Source of the DNA: CAXTTV01 sp964247295
Lineage (GTDB): Bacteria > Chloroflexota > Ktedonobacteria > Ktedonobacterales > Ktedonobacteraceae
Reading direction: 5' to 3'
NCBI GenBank assembly: GCA_964247295.1
Contig: CAXTTV010000123.1
Location: 1 to 15,243, forward strand
DNA length: 15,243 nucleotides
The first letter of the stretch is position 1. Every line of letters begins with the position of its first letter. Made by a program: the position numbers and the translations under genes. Positions 1 to 5,855 of this stretch are shown here, in pieces. Under the pieces are notes generated by a model that was not told where the DNA came from, searched no databases, and worked only from the letters and a program-made list of their open reading frames with translations.

Positions 1-2
1 CG

Positions 3-1436
3 GACAATGTTGGCCTTGAAGGCACAACGTTTGAGCGATTCTTGAGCGAGCAATTGCCGCTGTGTCGATACCTCATTTTAGTACAAACGGTAGCCTCGCT
101 CCAATCTCCACATGTGCGAAGCGTGGTAGACAGTGCGTTGACTCTGGTACAGGAAGGACGTATGAGCGCAGTGTTTCGTGTCATCGCCCCTGATCTCAAT
201 GGAGTAACGTCACAGGCTATCCCCTTGAGGTGGGCGAATACGCCTGAGTTCGATGCGAGTCAGGATTATGCGAGAACGTCGTTCAGACTCTGTCTAAAGC
301 TGGAGCTTAACTATACAAAGCCGATCCCTGACGCACCACCACCGGCCTTTACTTTGCCTGTTCTCGAGACCTCTAATCCAGAGGGGACGAAGAATATGCT
401 GCCTTTCCTGAGTCAGGCCCATGCTCAAGCGTCCATGAACAAGGACCGCCCGAAGGGTCCCATCAAGCAGACATATACGCCACTTAGTCGGCGTTTCATT
501 ATTCCCATCATTATGGTTGTGTGTGTCCTTGCGGGTGGGCTTTTCCTGACTATTCAGAGAGCCACGACCCAGGCCACAAGGCCCCCGACCCAATTACGAA
601 GTCCAGCTCAACCGGGAATCTCTGCTCAACCCACGGGCTCTGTCCAACTAAAAAGCTCTGCCCAACCGGCATTCACAGTTTTCAAGAGTCAATCCTATAT
701 GGCCTGGACTGGCACCGACAAGCATCTCAGCATTGCCAAATCTAGTACTGGCAATACCTTTACATCTCCTACGACGCTTTCGGAAACCAGCGCTCACGGG
801 CCGGGATTAGCTGTATACAACAATCAACTTTATATGGCCTGGATTAGCGCCGATAATTCGCTTCACATCGCGAGTTCCAGCAATGGTAGCACCTTCACAC
901 CTCCTACCAGGTTTGGAACCACGGGCATCCAGGGACCAGCATTAACGGTGTATAACAATCAACTCTTTGTGGTATGGATCGGTATGGATAAACGTTTCTA
1001 TGTAACGACCTCCAATGATGGTAGCACTTTTGCATCTCCAGCTTCTCTGCCAGTAAGTTCTGAGAAAGCTCCGGCATTAGCTGTATACAACAATCAACTT
1101 TATATGGCCTGGATCGCCACTGATAATTCGCTGCATGTGATCAGGTTCCTTAATAATAATACTTATACTGGAGTTGATACGCCGGGGGCCTCCCATGTTC
1201 AGGGAGTAGCATTCGCTGTTTCGAATAAGCAACTCTACGTAGCCTGGACAAATATGGACCAGGGGAGCCGCATCAGCATTGCCAAATCCAGTACCGGCAC
1301 TGTCTTCGACTCTCCTACTTTGCTTACGCAAACCAGTCCTCAAGGACCAGCATTAACTGTGTATAACAATCAGCTCTACATGGCCTGGATTGGTGCTGAT
1401 CAGCGTCTCAACCCGAGTACACTAGAGAAACAATGA
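3..1436 (+). CDS. TIR-like / transmembrane / beta-propeller repeat protein (5' partial)
   Basis: The frame stays open to the left window edge, and the first possible start (TTG at 42) reads better as an internal Leu, so the gene begins upstream. Numbering from that TTG: residues 1-90 look like the last part of a TIR-like alpha/beta domain (strand CRYLILVQT, helix at 22-38, strand AVFRVIA, then FDASQDY and a helix). This is a pattern judgement without a clear catalytic Glu. A hydrophobic segment at 152-170 should span the membrane. A Pro/Gln/Ser-rich linker follows (about 173-210). From 211 to 464 there are about five and a half repeats of about 45 residues, each with a core like VYNNQLYMAWIG, typical of sialidase-like propeller blades; the final half-blade could close the ring. 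The predicted picture is a cytoplasmic signalling domain joined to an outside ligand-binding propeller. A kinase gene follows after 43 bp. Propeller and TM are clear; TIR is tentative. Confidence 0.75.
   Translation, partial: DNVGLEGTTFERFLSEQLPLCRYLILVQTVASLQSPHVRSVVDSALTLVQEGRMSAVFRVIAPDLNGVTSQAIPLRWANTPEFDASQDYARTSFRLCLKLELNYTKPIPDAPPPAFTLPVLETSNPEGTKNMLPFLSQAHAQASMNKDRPKGPIKQTYTPLSRRFIIPIIMVVCVLAGGLFLTIQRATTQATRPPTQLRSPAQPGISAQPTGSVQLKSSAQPAFTVFKSQSYMAWTGTDKHLSIAKSSTGNTFTSPTTLSETSAHGPGLAVYNNQLYMAWISADNSLHIASSSNGSTFTPPTRFGTTGIQGPALTVYNNQLFVVWIGMDKRFYVTTSNDGSTFASPASLPVSSEKAPALAVYNNQLYMAWIATDNSLHVIRFLNNNTYTGVDTPGASHVQGVAFAVSNKQLYVAWTNMDQGSRISIAKSSTGTVFDSPTLLTQTSPQGPALTVYNNQLYMAWIGADQRLNPSTLEKQ
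806..1114 (+). repeat. Identical 39-nt repeats inside the propeller gene
   Basis: Positions 806-844 and 1076-1114 are identical over 39 nt. They lie exactly 270 nt (90 codons, two blades) apart. Other blades have the same protein motif but differ at the DNA level. This suggests recent duplication or gene conversion among blades. Confidence 0.85.
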
Positions 1437-1479
1437 AGCCGAACTGTCTTGAATAATAAGCGATAGAGGAGCCTGAACG

Positions 1480-2412
1480 ATGGTGAAATTCCGACCTTTT
1501 CTTGGGATGCATCTCACTGTAGAAAGCATGTACCTGGAGTTCGTACCTCATCCTTTGTTTCCAGAGGATAGTGAGGCTGTGTTTGTGCTGGAGGGTGGTG
1601 AGGCTCTTATCTATCAGATGCGCGATGTGAAAACAAAAGACCTGTACGCTCTAAAAGTCATCAAACCGGCGTATCGTAGTCAAAATATTGCTCTGGTAGC
1701 GGAGACAATCGCACGATTAGCGCATGTCTCTGGTTTCTATATACACAACCGTGTATGTCTGACTATGGCCGGGTATGCGGATCTCATCAAGACCTATCCT
1801 GATCTGGAATACGCAACCTTTATGCCCTGGCTGACGGGTAAAACCTGGTCAGGTTTAATGCAAGATCAGTCCGCGAGTGCTCAATACACCCGTGAACAGG
1901 CATGTGGGCTCGCCGCGACGGTCGCGAATCTTCTACGAAATCTTGAGTCTCTTCATCTCGCGCACTCTGATATCGCCGGTGGAAACCTCTTTCTCTCTCC
2001 CGATCTTCGGCGTATTCAACTTCTAGATCTTGAAGGGCTGTATCTCCCAGATGTGCGCCCACCACCGTTTTGTAGCCAGGGGTCTCCTGGCTATCAACAC
2101 CACCATTTGGGTCCACGAGGACAGTGGTACCCCGAGGGTGACCGCTTTGCTGGTGCGATTTTGCTGACAGAAATACTGACCTGGTGGAATCCGCGCGTGC
2201 GTGCTTATATTGCCGATGATGCCAACACGCTTTTTCAATCCGCTGAACTTCAGACTACTGGCTTGCCGCTCTGGCTGGAGGTGCGTAACACCCTCTGGTC
2301 CATTCAGCCCGATCTACTCCATCTGTTCGATCAAGCCTGGTCGTCGTCTTCTCTTGCTGAATGCCCGGAGATCACCTCCTGGTCAGCGTTATTATTCTCT
2401 TTCTTGCCATAG
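1480..2412 (+). CDS. Divergent Ser/Thr protein kinase
   Basis: A 310-residue protein with a eukaryote-like kinase fold. Visible elements are a glycine-loop remnant (about 38-44, GGEALIY), the ATP-binding Lys59 in ALKVIKP, a likely helix-C Glu75, the catalytic loop HSDIAGGN (Asp164, Asn169), DLEG in place of DFG (Asp183) and the activation-segment end GSPGYQHH (201-208). The catalytic residues are all present, so activity is plausible, although DLE for DFG and the shortened activation loop are unusual. Such divergent soluble kinases occur in bacterial stress and conflict gene clusters. The ATG at 1480 is preceded by AGAGGAG at 1465-1471. The 43-bp gap from the propeller gene implies one operon, so the membrane protein and kinase may act in one pathway (inference). 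No transmembrane segment is seen. A hairpin follows the gene. Confidence 0.82.
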   Translation: MVKFRPFLGMHLTVESMYLEFVPHPLFPEDSEAVFVLEGGEALIYQMRDVKTKDLYALKVIKPAYRSQNIALVAETIARLAHVSGFYIHNRVCLTMAGYADLIKTYPDLEYATFMPWLTGKTWSGLMQDQSASAQYTREQACGLAATVANLLRNLESLHLAHSDIAGGNLFLSPDLRRIQLLDLEGLYLPDVRPPPFCSQGSPGYQHHHLGPRGQWYPEGDRFAGAILLTEILTWWNPRVRAYIADDANTLFQSAELQTTGLPLWLEVRNTLWSIQPDLLHLFDQAWSSSSLAECPEITSWSALLFSFLP

Positions 2413-2438
2413 CTATTTGCCAGCTCAATCAAGGACAT

Positions 2439-2472
2439 CTGGGATGCTTTAAGCTGCTGAAAAGCATCCCAG
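2439..2472. terminator. Hairpin between convergent genes, probable terminator
   Basis: CTGGGATGCTTT at 2439-2450 pairs perfectly with AAAGCATCCCAG at 2461-2472 (12 bp, 10-nt loop). It sits between the ends of the kinase gene (+) and the small gene (-). Neither side has a good T-tract, so intrinsic termination is likely but not certain. Confidence 0.6.
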
Positions 2473-2488
2473 TATCCGTCAGAGACAT

Positions 2489-2719
2489 TCAAGCTGCGAG
2501 ATGTCCAAAGAGATAGTGGACATACTGGGCTACAAAGTCCTTTTCGTCTACTCCATCCAAAATCATATGCTCAAGGACCGAGATCATATCTGGGATCAGC
2601 TCCTGTACCTCTTGAACTACCGGGCGATCATTCCTTTTCTCACTGGGATCGGTCACAAAATCATAGAGAGCTTCGGTCAGGGCCTGCTCATCTACAATAA
2701 CGCGAAAGAATGTAGGCAT
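2489..2719 (-). CDS. Small acidic protein of unknown function (76 aa)
   Basis: I do not recognise this family. The protein is short, acidic and mostly helical in appearance, with no Cys, no signal peptide and no membrane segment. This strand is preferred over the overlapping plus-strand frame for two reasons: AAGGAG lies about 7 nt before the ATG at 2719, and a promoter-like pair (TTGTTA, 18 nt, TATAAT) lies just upstream. It converges on the kinase gene across a 12-bp hairpin and is divergent from the quinone oxidoreductase gene. The composition (D/E/V/L-rich, repeated short helices) resembles a small soluble regulator or adaptor, but nothing in the sequence fixes a role. Confidence 0.6.
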   Translation of the reverse strand: MPTFFRVIVDEQALTEALYDFVTDPSEKRNDRPVVQEVQELIPDMISVLEHMILDGVDEKDFVAQYVHYLFGHLAA

Positions 2720-2758
2720 TGTCTGCTCCTTGTAAATCGTTACACGTTCTTATCTGAA

Positions 2759-2788
2759 ATTATACTGTGATATATCGTAAGATAACAA
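2759..2788 (-). promoter_or_regulatory. Promoter for the small minus-strand gene
   Basis: Read on the minus strand: TTGTTA (2783-2788), an 18-nt spacer, then a consensus TATAAT (2759-2764). The implied transcript starts near 2752, leaving a leader of about 33 nt to the ATG at 2719. Confidence 0.5.
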
Positions 2789-2828
2789 GCAGTAATTTGA
2801 CATAGATCTTTAAGGGAGATTTTAAACC

Positions 2829-3926
2829 GTGAAAGGGGTACGCCTCCATGAACATGGAGGACCAGAGGTTTTAAAGATTGAAGAGGTTGAGCGGCCTGCA
2901 CCGGGCGAGGGAGAAATCTTGATTCAGGTGCGAACTGCTGGCATTAATTATGCCGATATTATCAGTAGGCGGGGACAGATGGGACCAGGGCAGGATGGCC
3001 CACCTCAGGGGCCGCCGCCGGGAATGAGGCCACCCGATGGAGTTCCCACGGAGGTACCGATGTTTGGAGGACCGCCGCCCGAAATGCTGGAGATGGTGAG
3101 AAATATCGGCGCGTATATAGAGCAGCCATTTCCTATCACTTTGGGTTTCGAGGTCGCGGGTACTATTGCTGAGGTGGGGTCGGGAGTTACTGGCCTGACT
3201 AAAGGCACCCGTGTGGTGGCCTTGCTTGAGAGCGACGGTTACGCGGAATATGCGGTCGCGAGTGCTGAACAGGTCTGGTCATTGCCAGATAACGTAAGCT
3301 TTGAGCAGGCCGTGGCGGTACCAGTACAGGGGCTAACGGTGTATCTGTTACTAAAGCAGATGGCTCATCTCCGTAGAGGTGAGAGCGTTCTGGTGCATGC
3401 AGCCGCTGGCGGTACAGGCTCTCTAGCGTCGCAACTGGTGAAGTTACTTGGTGCTGGTCTAGTCATTGGGAGTACTACCAGTCCTGAGAAGGCTGATTAT
3501 ATCCGCTCTCTTGGGGTAGATCTGGTGATAAATACGAAGCACCAGGATTGGGTACAACAGGTGAAGCAGGCGACCAATGGGCGTGGAGTGAACATTGTAC
3601 TGGACTCCGTTGGTGGCTCCGTGACCAATAATAGCTTGTTAGCAATGGCAAAGTATGGAAGGCTCTTTACCTATGGAGGGACTGGCGGCCTGAACCAGCT
3701 TGTCACGCTGATGCTCATCCCTAACTGCCTGAGCGTTGGCGGCTTTAATCCCCTCATCACAGATCTGGAGGATCGGCGGAAGGCGGGGCATGAGCTATTG
3801 GAATTCATTTCCTCGGGTCAGCTACGGATTACAGAAGGATTGAGTTTCCCTCTAGCTCAGGCTGCTCAAGCTCACACAGCTCTGGAAAATCGTCTGGTCC
3901 GAGGCAAAGCTATTCTTACCATATAA
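2829..3926 (+). CDS. NADPH:quinone oxidoreductase-like MDR protein with Pro/Gly-rich insertion
   Basis: A 365-residue medium-chain dehydrogenase/reductase of the zinc-free quinone oxidoreductase (QOR) type, expected to use NADPH to reduce quinones or activated alkenes in the cytosol. The N-terminal GroES-like part opens MKGVRLHEHGGPEVLKIEEV; the nucleotide-binding motif AAAGGTGSLA is at 191-200 and the end, LENRLVRGKAIL, is typical. No structural-zinc Cys cluster is present. The odd part is residues about 51-99, between YADIISRRGQ and PFPITLGFEVAG, where relatives normally have about ten residues. Here there are about 50, rich in Pro, Gly and Met. The GTG start at 2829 gives the usual N-terminus, with GGGAG about 11 nt upstream. 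The gene is followed by a terminator and appears monocistronic. The subfamily substrate cannot be read from the sequence. Confidence 0.9.
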   Translation: MKGVRLHEHGGPEVLKIEEVERPAPGEGEILIQVRTAGINYADIISRRGQMGPGQDGPPQGPPPGMRPPDGVPTEVPMFGGPPPEMLEMVRNIGAYIEQPFPITLGFEVAGTIAEVGSGVTGLTKGTRVVALLESDGYAEYAVASAEQVWSLPDNVSFEQAVAVPVQGLTVYLLLKQMAHLRRGESVLVHAAAGGTGSLASQLVKLLGAGLVIGSTTSPEKADYIRSLGVDLVINTKHQDWVQQVKQATNGRGVNIVLDSVGGSVTNNSLLAMAKYGRLFTYGGTGGLNQLVTLMLIPNCLSVGGFNPLITDLEDRRKAGHELLEFISSGQLRITEGLSFPLAQAAQAHTALENRLVRGKAILTI

Positions 3927-3984
3927 GCCTGAATTTTCCAGAATAGTTCTGCCTTTCCTCACCCAAAAAATCTATTGCTGACCA

Positions 3985-4016
3985 ATCCATATCCCAATTG
4001 GGATATGGATTTTTTT
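3985..4016 (+). terminator. Rho-independent terminator (26-bp perfect palindrome + T6)
   Basis: Positions 3985-4010 form a perfect palindrome (13 bp each side, centred on CAATTG) followed by TTTTTT at 4011-4016. It lies 59 bp after the quinone oxidoreductase stop and before the next gene's promoter. Confidence 0.85.
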
Positions 4017-4030
4017 AGTGCTATTTAGAC

Positions 4031-4059
4031 TTGAAAATTACGTTAAAGTAATTTATAGT
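4031..4059 (+). promoter_or_regulatory. Promoter of the HTH-ClpN gene
   Basis: TTGAAA (4031-4036), exactly 17 nt, TATAGT (4054-4059). Transcription would start near 4066, giving a leader of about 35 nt before the start codon. Confidence 0.7.
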
Positions 4060-4079
4060 ATTACATAGTAATCTATAGT
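4035..4079. promoter_or_regulatory. Candidate operator: nested inverted and direct repeats over the promoter
   Basis: AAATTAC (4035-4041) and GTAATTT (4048-4054) form a 7-bp inverted repeat between the -35 and -10 boxes. AGTAATTTATAGT (4047-4059) recurs as AGTAATCTATAGT (4067-4079), 12 of 13 bases identical and 20 bp apart, i.e. two helical turns. The repeats cover the -10 box and start site, the expected place for a repressor. Autoregulation by the downstream HTH protein is inference. Confidence 0.5.
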
Positions 4080-4100
4080 TTTTCAAAAAGAGGATATGTG

Positions 4101-4985
4101 ATGGAACCACTACTGACATCGGATGATGTTGCTGAAATTCTACGGGTAGATGTAGTGACTATCCGCAGGCTGGTCAATCGCGGAGAGCTCGCGGCTTATC
4201 GAGTTGGCTCGGAATTTCGGTTTGGTAAAGAGGATTTGGATAATTACTTGCAGAGGCAAAGAGTTCCCGCTAAGGGAGAGGAGCAGAAAAAGATGCCAAT
4301 ATCAAGTATTCTGGATGCGATTTCAAAAAAACTGAGTGTTTCAAAAAAAATTACCGATGCAGATCTATTGACACAGATGCAGTTGGTTCTAACAAAGCGA
4401 GCGATGAATGTGATTCATCTGGGGATTGAAGAGGCTCGTCGGCTTCACCATTATTACTTAGGAACGGAACATGTCCTCCTGGGATTATTGCGTGAGAGCG
4501 AAGGTTTGGGCGCGAAGGTCTTACGAGACTTGGGCGTAGATCTAGAGACGGTTCGTCAAAAGGTAGAAGAGATTATTGGTCAGGGGGCTCCCAATCAAAA
4601 GAGTCTTAGTAACAAAATGTTTCTGATTACTCCTAGAGCGACCACTGTGATGAAGCTTGCGACGGATGAGGCTCGGCGACTGGGTCATAGCTTTGTTGGG
4701 ACGGAGCATCTGCTCTTGGGATTAATGAAGGAAGGAGAGGGGCTGGCTGCTCGTGTGCTAGAGTCTATGGGACTGAAGCTGGATCAGGTTCGGCAGGAAG
4801 TGCTGAGCCGTTTACAGATTGAAGAGGCTTCCGAGCCAGAAACGGCAGTTGAGCCTGTTCCCGAGGAGGCCGTTTCTCTGGTAGCGGAAGATGCTCGGGC
4901 TTTGACCTGTGAGCGTTGTGGAGCGAGATCTCCTCTGTACTTTCGGTATTGTTTTAATTGCGGCGTGGGCCTGAAATCGGCCTGA
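4101..4985 (+). CDS. Excisionase/BldC-like HTH + two Clp_N domains + zinc ribbon
   Basis: Numbered from a GTG one codon upstream (4098). Residues 5-55 form a MerR/excisionase-family helix-turn-helix (LTSDDVAEILRVDVVTIRRL, then the wing YRVGSEFRFGKEDL). Residues about 98-161 and 176-240 are two Clp_N repeats, the substrate/adaptor-binding domain of ClpC-type unfoldases, each with the signature EEARRLxHxxxGTEHxLLGL. Residues 271-288 form a zinc ribbon (Cys271, 274, 285, 288). There is no AAA+ ATPase domain and no room for one, so this is not a Clp unfoldase. A DNA-binding regulator that senses or recruits the Clp machinery, or its substrates, is a reasonable inference. The ATG at 4101 is preferred over the GTG because AGAGGA (4089-4094) is 6 nt before it. 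The gene stands alone behind its own promoter. Confidence 0.85.
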   Translation: MEPLLTSDDVAEILRVDVVTIRRLVNRGELAAYRVGSEFRFGKEDLDNYLQRQRVPAKGEEQKKMPISSILDAISKKLSVSKKITDADLLTQMQLVLTKRAMNVIHLGIEEARRLHHYYLGTEHVLLGLLRESEGLGAKVLRDLGVDLETVRQKVEEIIGQGAPNQKSLSNKMFLITPRATTVMKLATDEARRLGHSFVGTEHLLLGLMKEGEGLAARVLESMGLKLDQVRQEVLSRLQIEEASEPETAVEPVPEEAVSLVAEDARALTCERCGARSPLYFRYCFNCGVGLKSA

Positions 4986-5307
4986 TAGGAAAACCGCTTT
5001 GTAGGAAAGCCGTCTCAGGCGCACGTGAACGTGCTTTCCTACGGCAGGTGAACCTGCCATTCACATTCTCCACCATTCTTTCTTTGGGGCAAGGTGGGAA
5101 AAATGGATGGGTTCTCTCTCCTACTCGCCATCGCTCGTAGATCGGGTCACGTGTGGACCCGTGGCAACGGGGATCACTTCCATCATTATCGCTACACCCA
5201 TCCGCCTGATGTACCCCCGATGGATGGTGTGTCCACCGCCCTTTCCACCCTCACTATCACGTCTCGGAGCAAGCTTTAGAATTTTCCAACAGAGTTGCGC
5301 GGCCTTC
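4986..5307. other. Non-coding stretch rich in hairpins
   Basis: No convincing gene: the frames here lack ribosome sites and recognisable protein character. The left 80 bp holds the tandem hairpins listed separately. A further stem CGGGTC (5143-5148) / GACCCG (5156-5161) and a smaller one, CCGT/ACGG (5159-5162 / 5167-5170), follow. This was probably the spacer between the ends of the HTH-ClpN gene (+) and a rarA gene (-). Confidence 0.55.
5001..5058. repeat. REP-like tandem hairpins with TGAA loops
   Basis: GTAGGAAAGC (5001-5010) pairs with GCTTTCCTAC (5033-5042). Within and after it are two hairpins with the same loop: GCACG-TGAA-CGTGC (5021-5034) and GCAGG-TGAA-CCTGC (5044-5057), the second extended by one more G-C pair (5043/5058). 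The two stems differ by a single compensatory C-G to G-C exchange. The outer stem and first small hairpin are mutually exclusive at 5033-5034. Position just after a gene end suits a terminator or REP-type element. Confidence 0.6.
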
Positions 5308-5370
5308 CTACATTTCTTTGCGGCGGCTCTTGAGCCAGCGCTCGATGCTGGTCTCCCGTCCCTGGTTGTT
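5308..5370 (-). pseudogene. Relic of a rarA 3' end (last 20 codons)
   Basis: Read on the minus strand, this encodes NNQGRETSIERWLKSRRKEM and a stop. The last 20 residues of the intact RarA in this window (11188-12609) read TTQGQEASIARWMTRRRSKQ: 9 identities, no gaps, and both stop at the same place. At the DNA level, 5335-5370 and 11215-11250 match at 29 of 36 positions. Similarity stops sharply at 5370, where the methyltransferase relic ends. Too diverged to be a fresh duplication. Confidence 0.7.
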
Positions 5371-5855
5371 TATAAACACTCCTCCATTGATGTATGAGCA
5401 GTACGTAACCATTCTAAATTTTTGCTTATCAGGAGCTCCGTCATTTCAGCATGATTGGTGTTTTTCATGAGCACATGTTGAATGTCAAAGTTATGCCGCT
5501 TTGCCAGAGCACGTACATCTTCCGTATTGTCATAGGTCATGATGAAATCACCAAGAAGATGACTTGTAAGATCAAATAATTCCTCGTGGTTCACTTCAGA
5601 ATGAGTATAGAGGCGGCTTCCAGCTTTTTTCCCTCCTATAGTGTAGGGTGGATCAATAAAAAAAGTGAAGTCAGGGCGATGAGCATATTCCCTGAGAGTA
5701 GCCATACCATCGCCAGGAATAAAGGTGATATGCTCCCGAATATCTATGATCTGATGTATTCGTTTTTTTAAGGTTGTAGGGTACCATCGTGATCGGAGTC
5801 CTTTGCCATTTTCACCAGATTTAAGCAGACCTACACCCGGTGCCAGAATACCCCC
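5370..5855 (-). pseudogene. DNA adenine methyltransferase (D12/Dam class), 5'-truncated
   Basis: The reading frame carries the middle and C-terminal parts of an N6-adenine DNA methyltransferase: GGILAPGVGLL and GENGKGLRSRWYP, then motif IV FFIDPPYT (catalytic DPPY), KKAGSRLYTHSEVNHEELF, GDFIMTYDN, and the tail MKNTNHAEMTELLISKNLEWL. The N-terminal part with the AdoMet-binding FxGG-type motif is missing. Upstream of about 5855 the DNA is transposase sequence in another frame. About 160 residues remain of a family usually 260-300 long, so the protein cannot be functional as it stands. The stop at 5370-5372 overlaps the edge of the rarA relic. In intact form it was probably part of a restriction-modification system or an orphan methylase carried by the island. 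Confidence 0.85.

Noticed and set aside
2501..2770. Plus-strand frame of 89 codons opposite the small minus-strand gene
   Set aside because: No ribosome site or promoter; the minus strand has both, and the plus product has no protein-like pattern.
2797..2825. TTGACA-17-TTTTAA as promoter for the oxidoreductase gene
   Set aside because: The transcript would start at or after the GTG codon and would exclude the ribosome site.
4101..4985. Truncated ClpC ATPase
   Set aside because: The zinc ribbon closes the protein cleanly, and no ATPase sequence follows in any frame; the N-terminal HTH is not part of ClpC.
4958..5397. Several overlapping short plus-strand frames after the HTH-ClpN gene
   Set aside because: They run across hairpins and the rarA relic, lack ribosome sites and show no conserved pattern.
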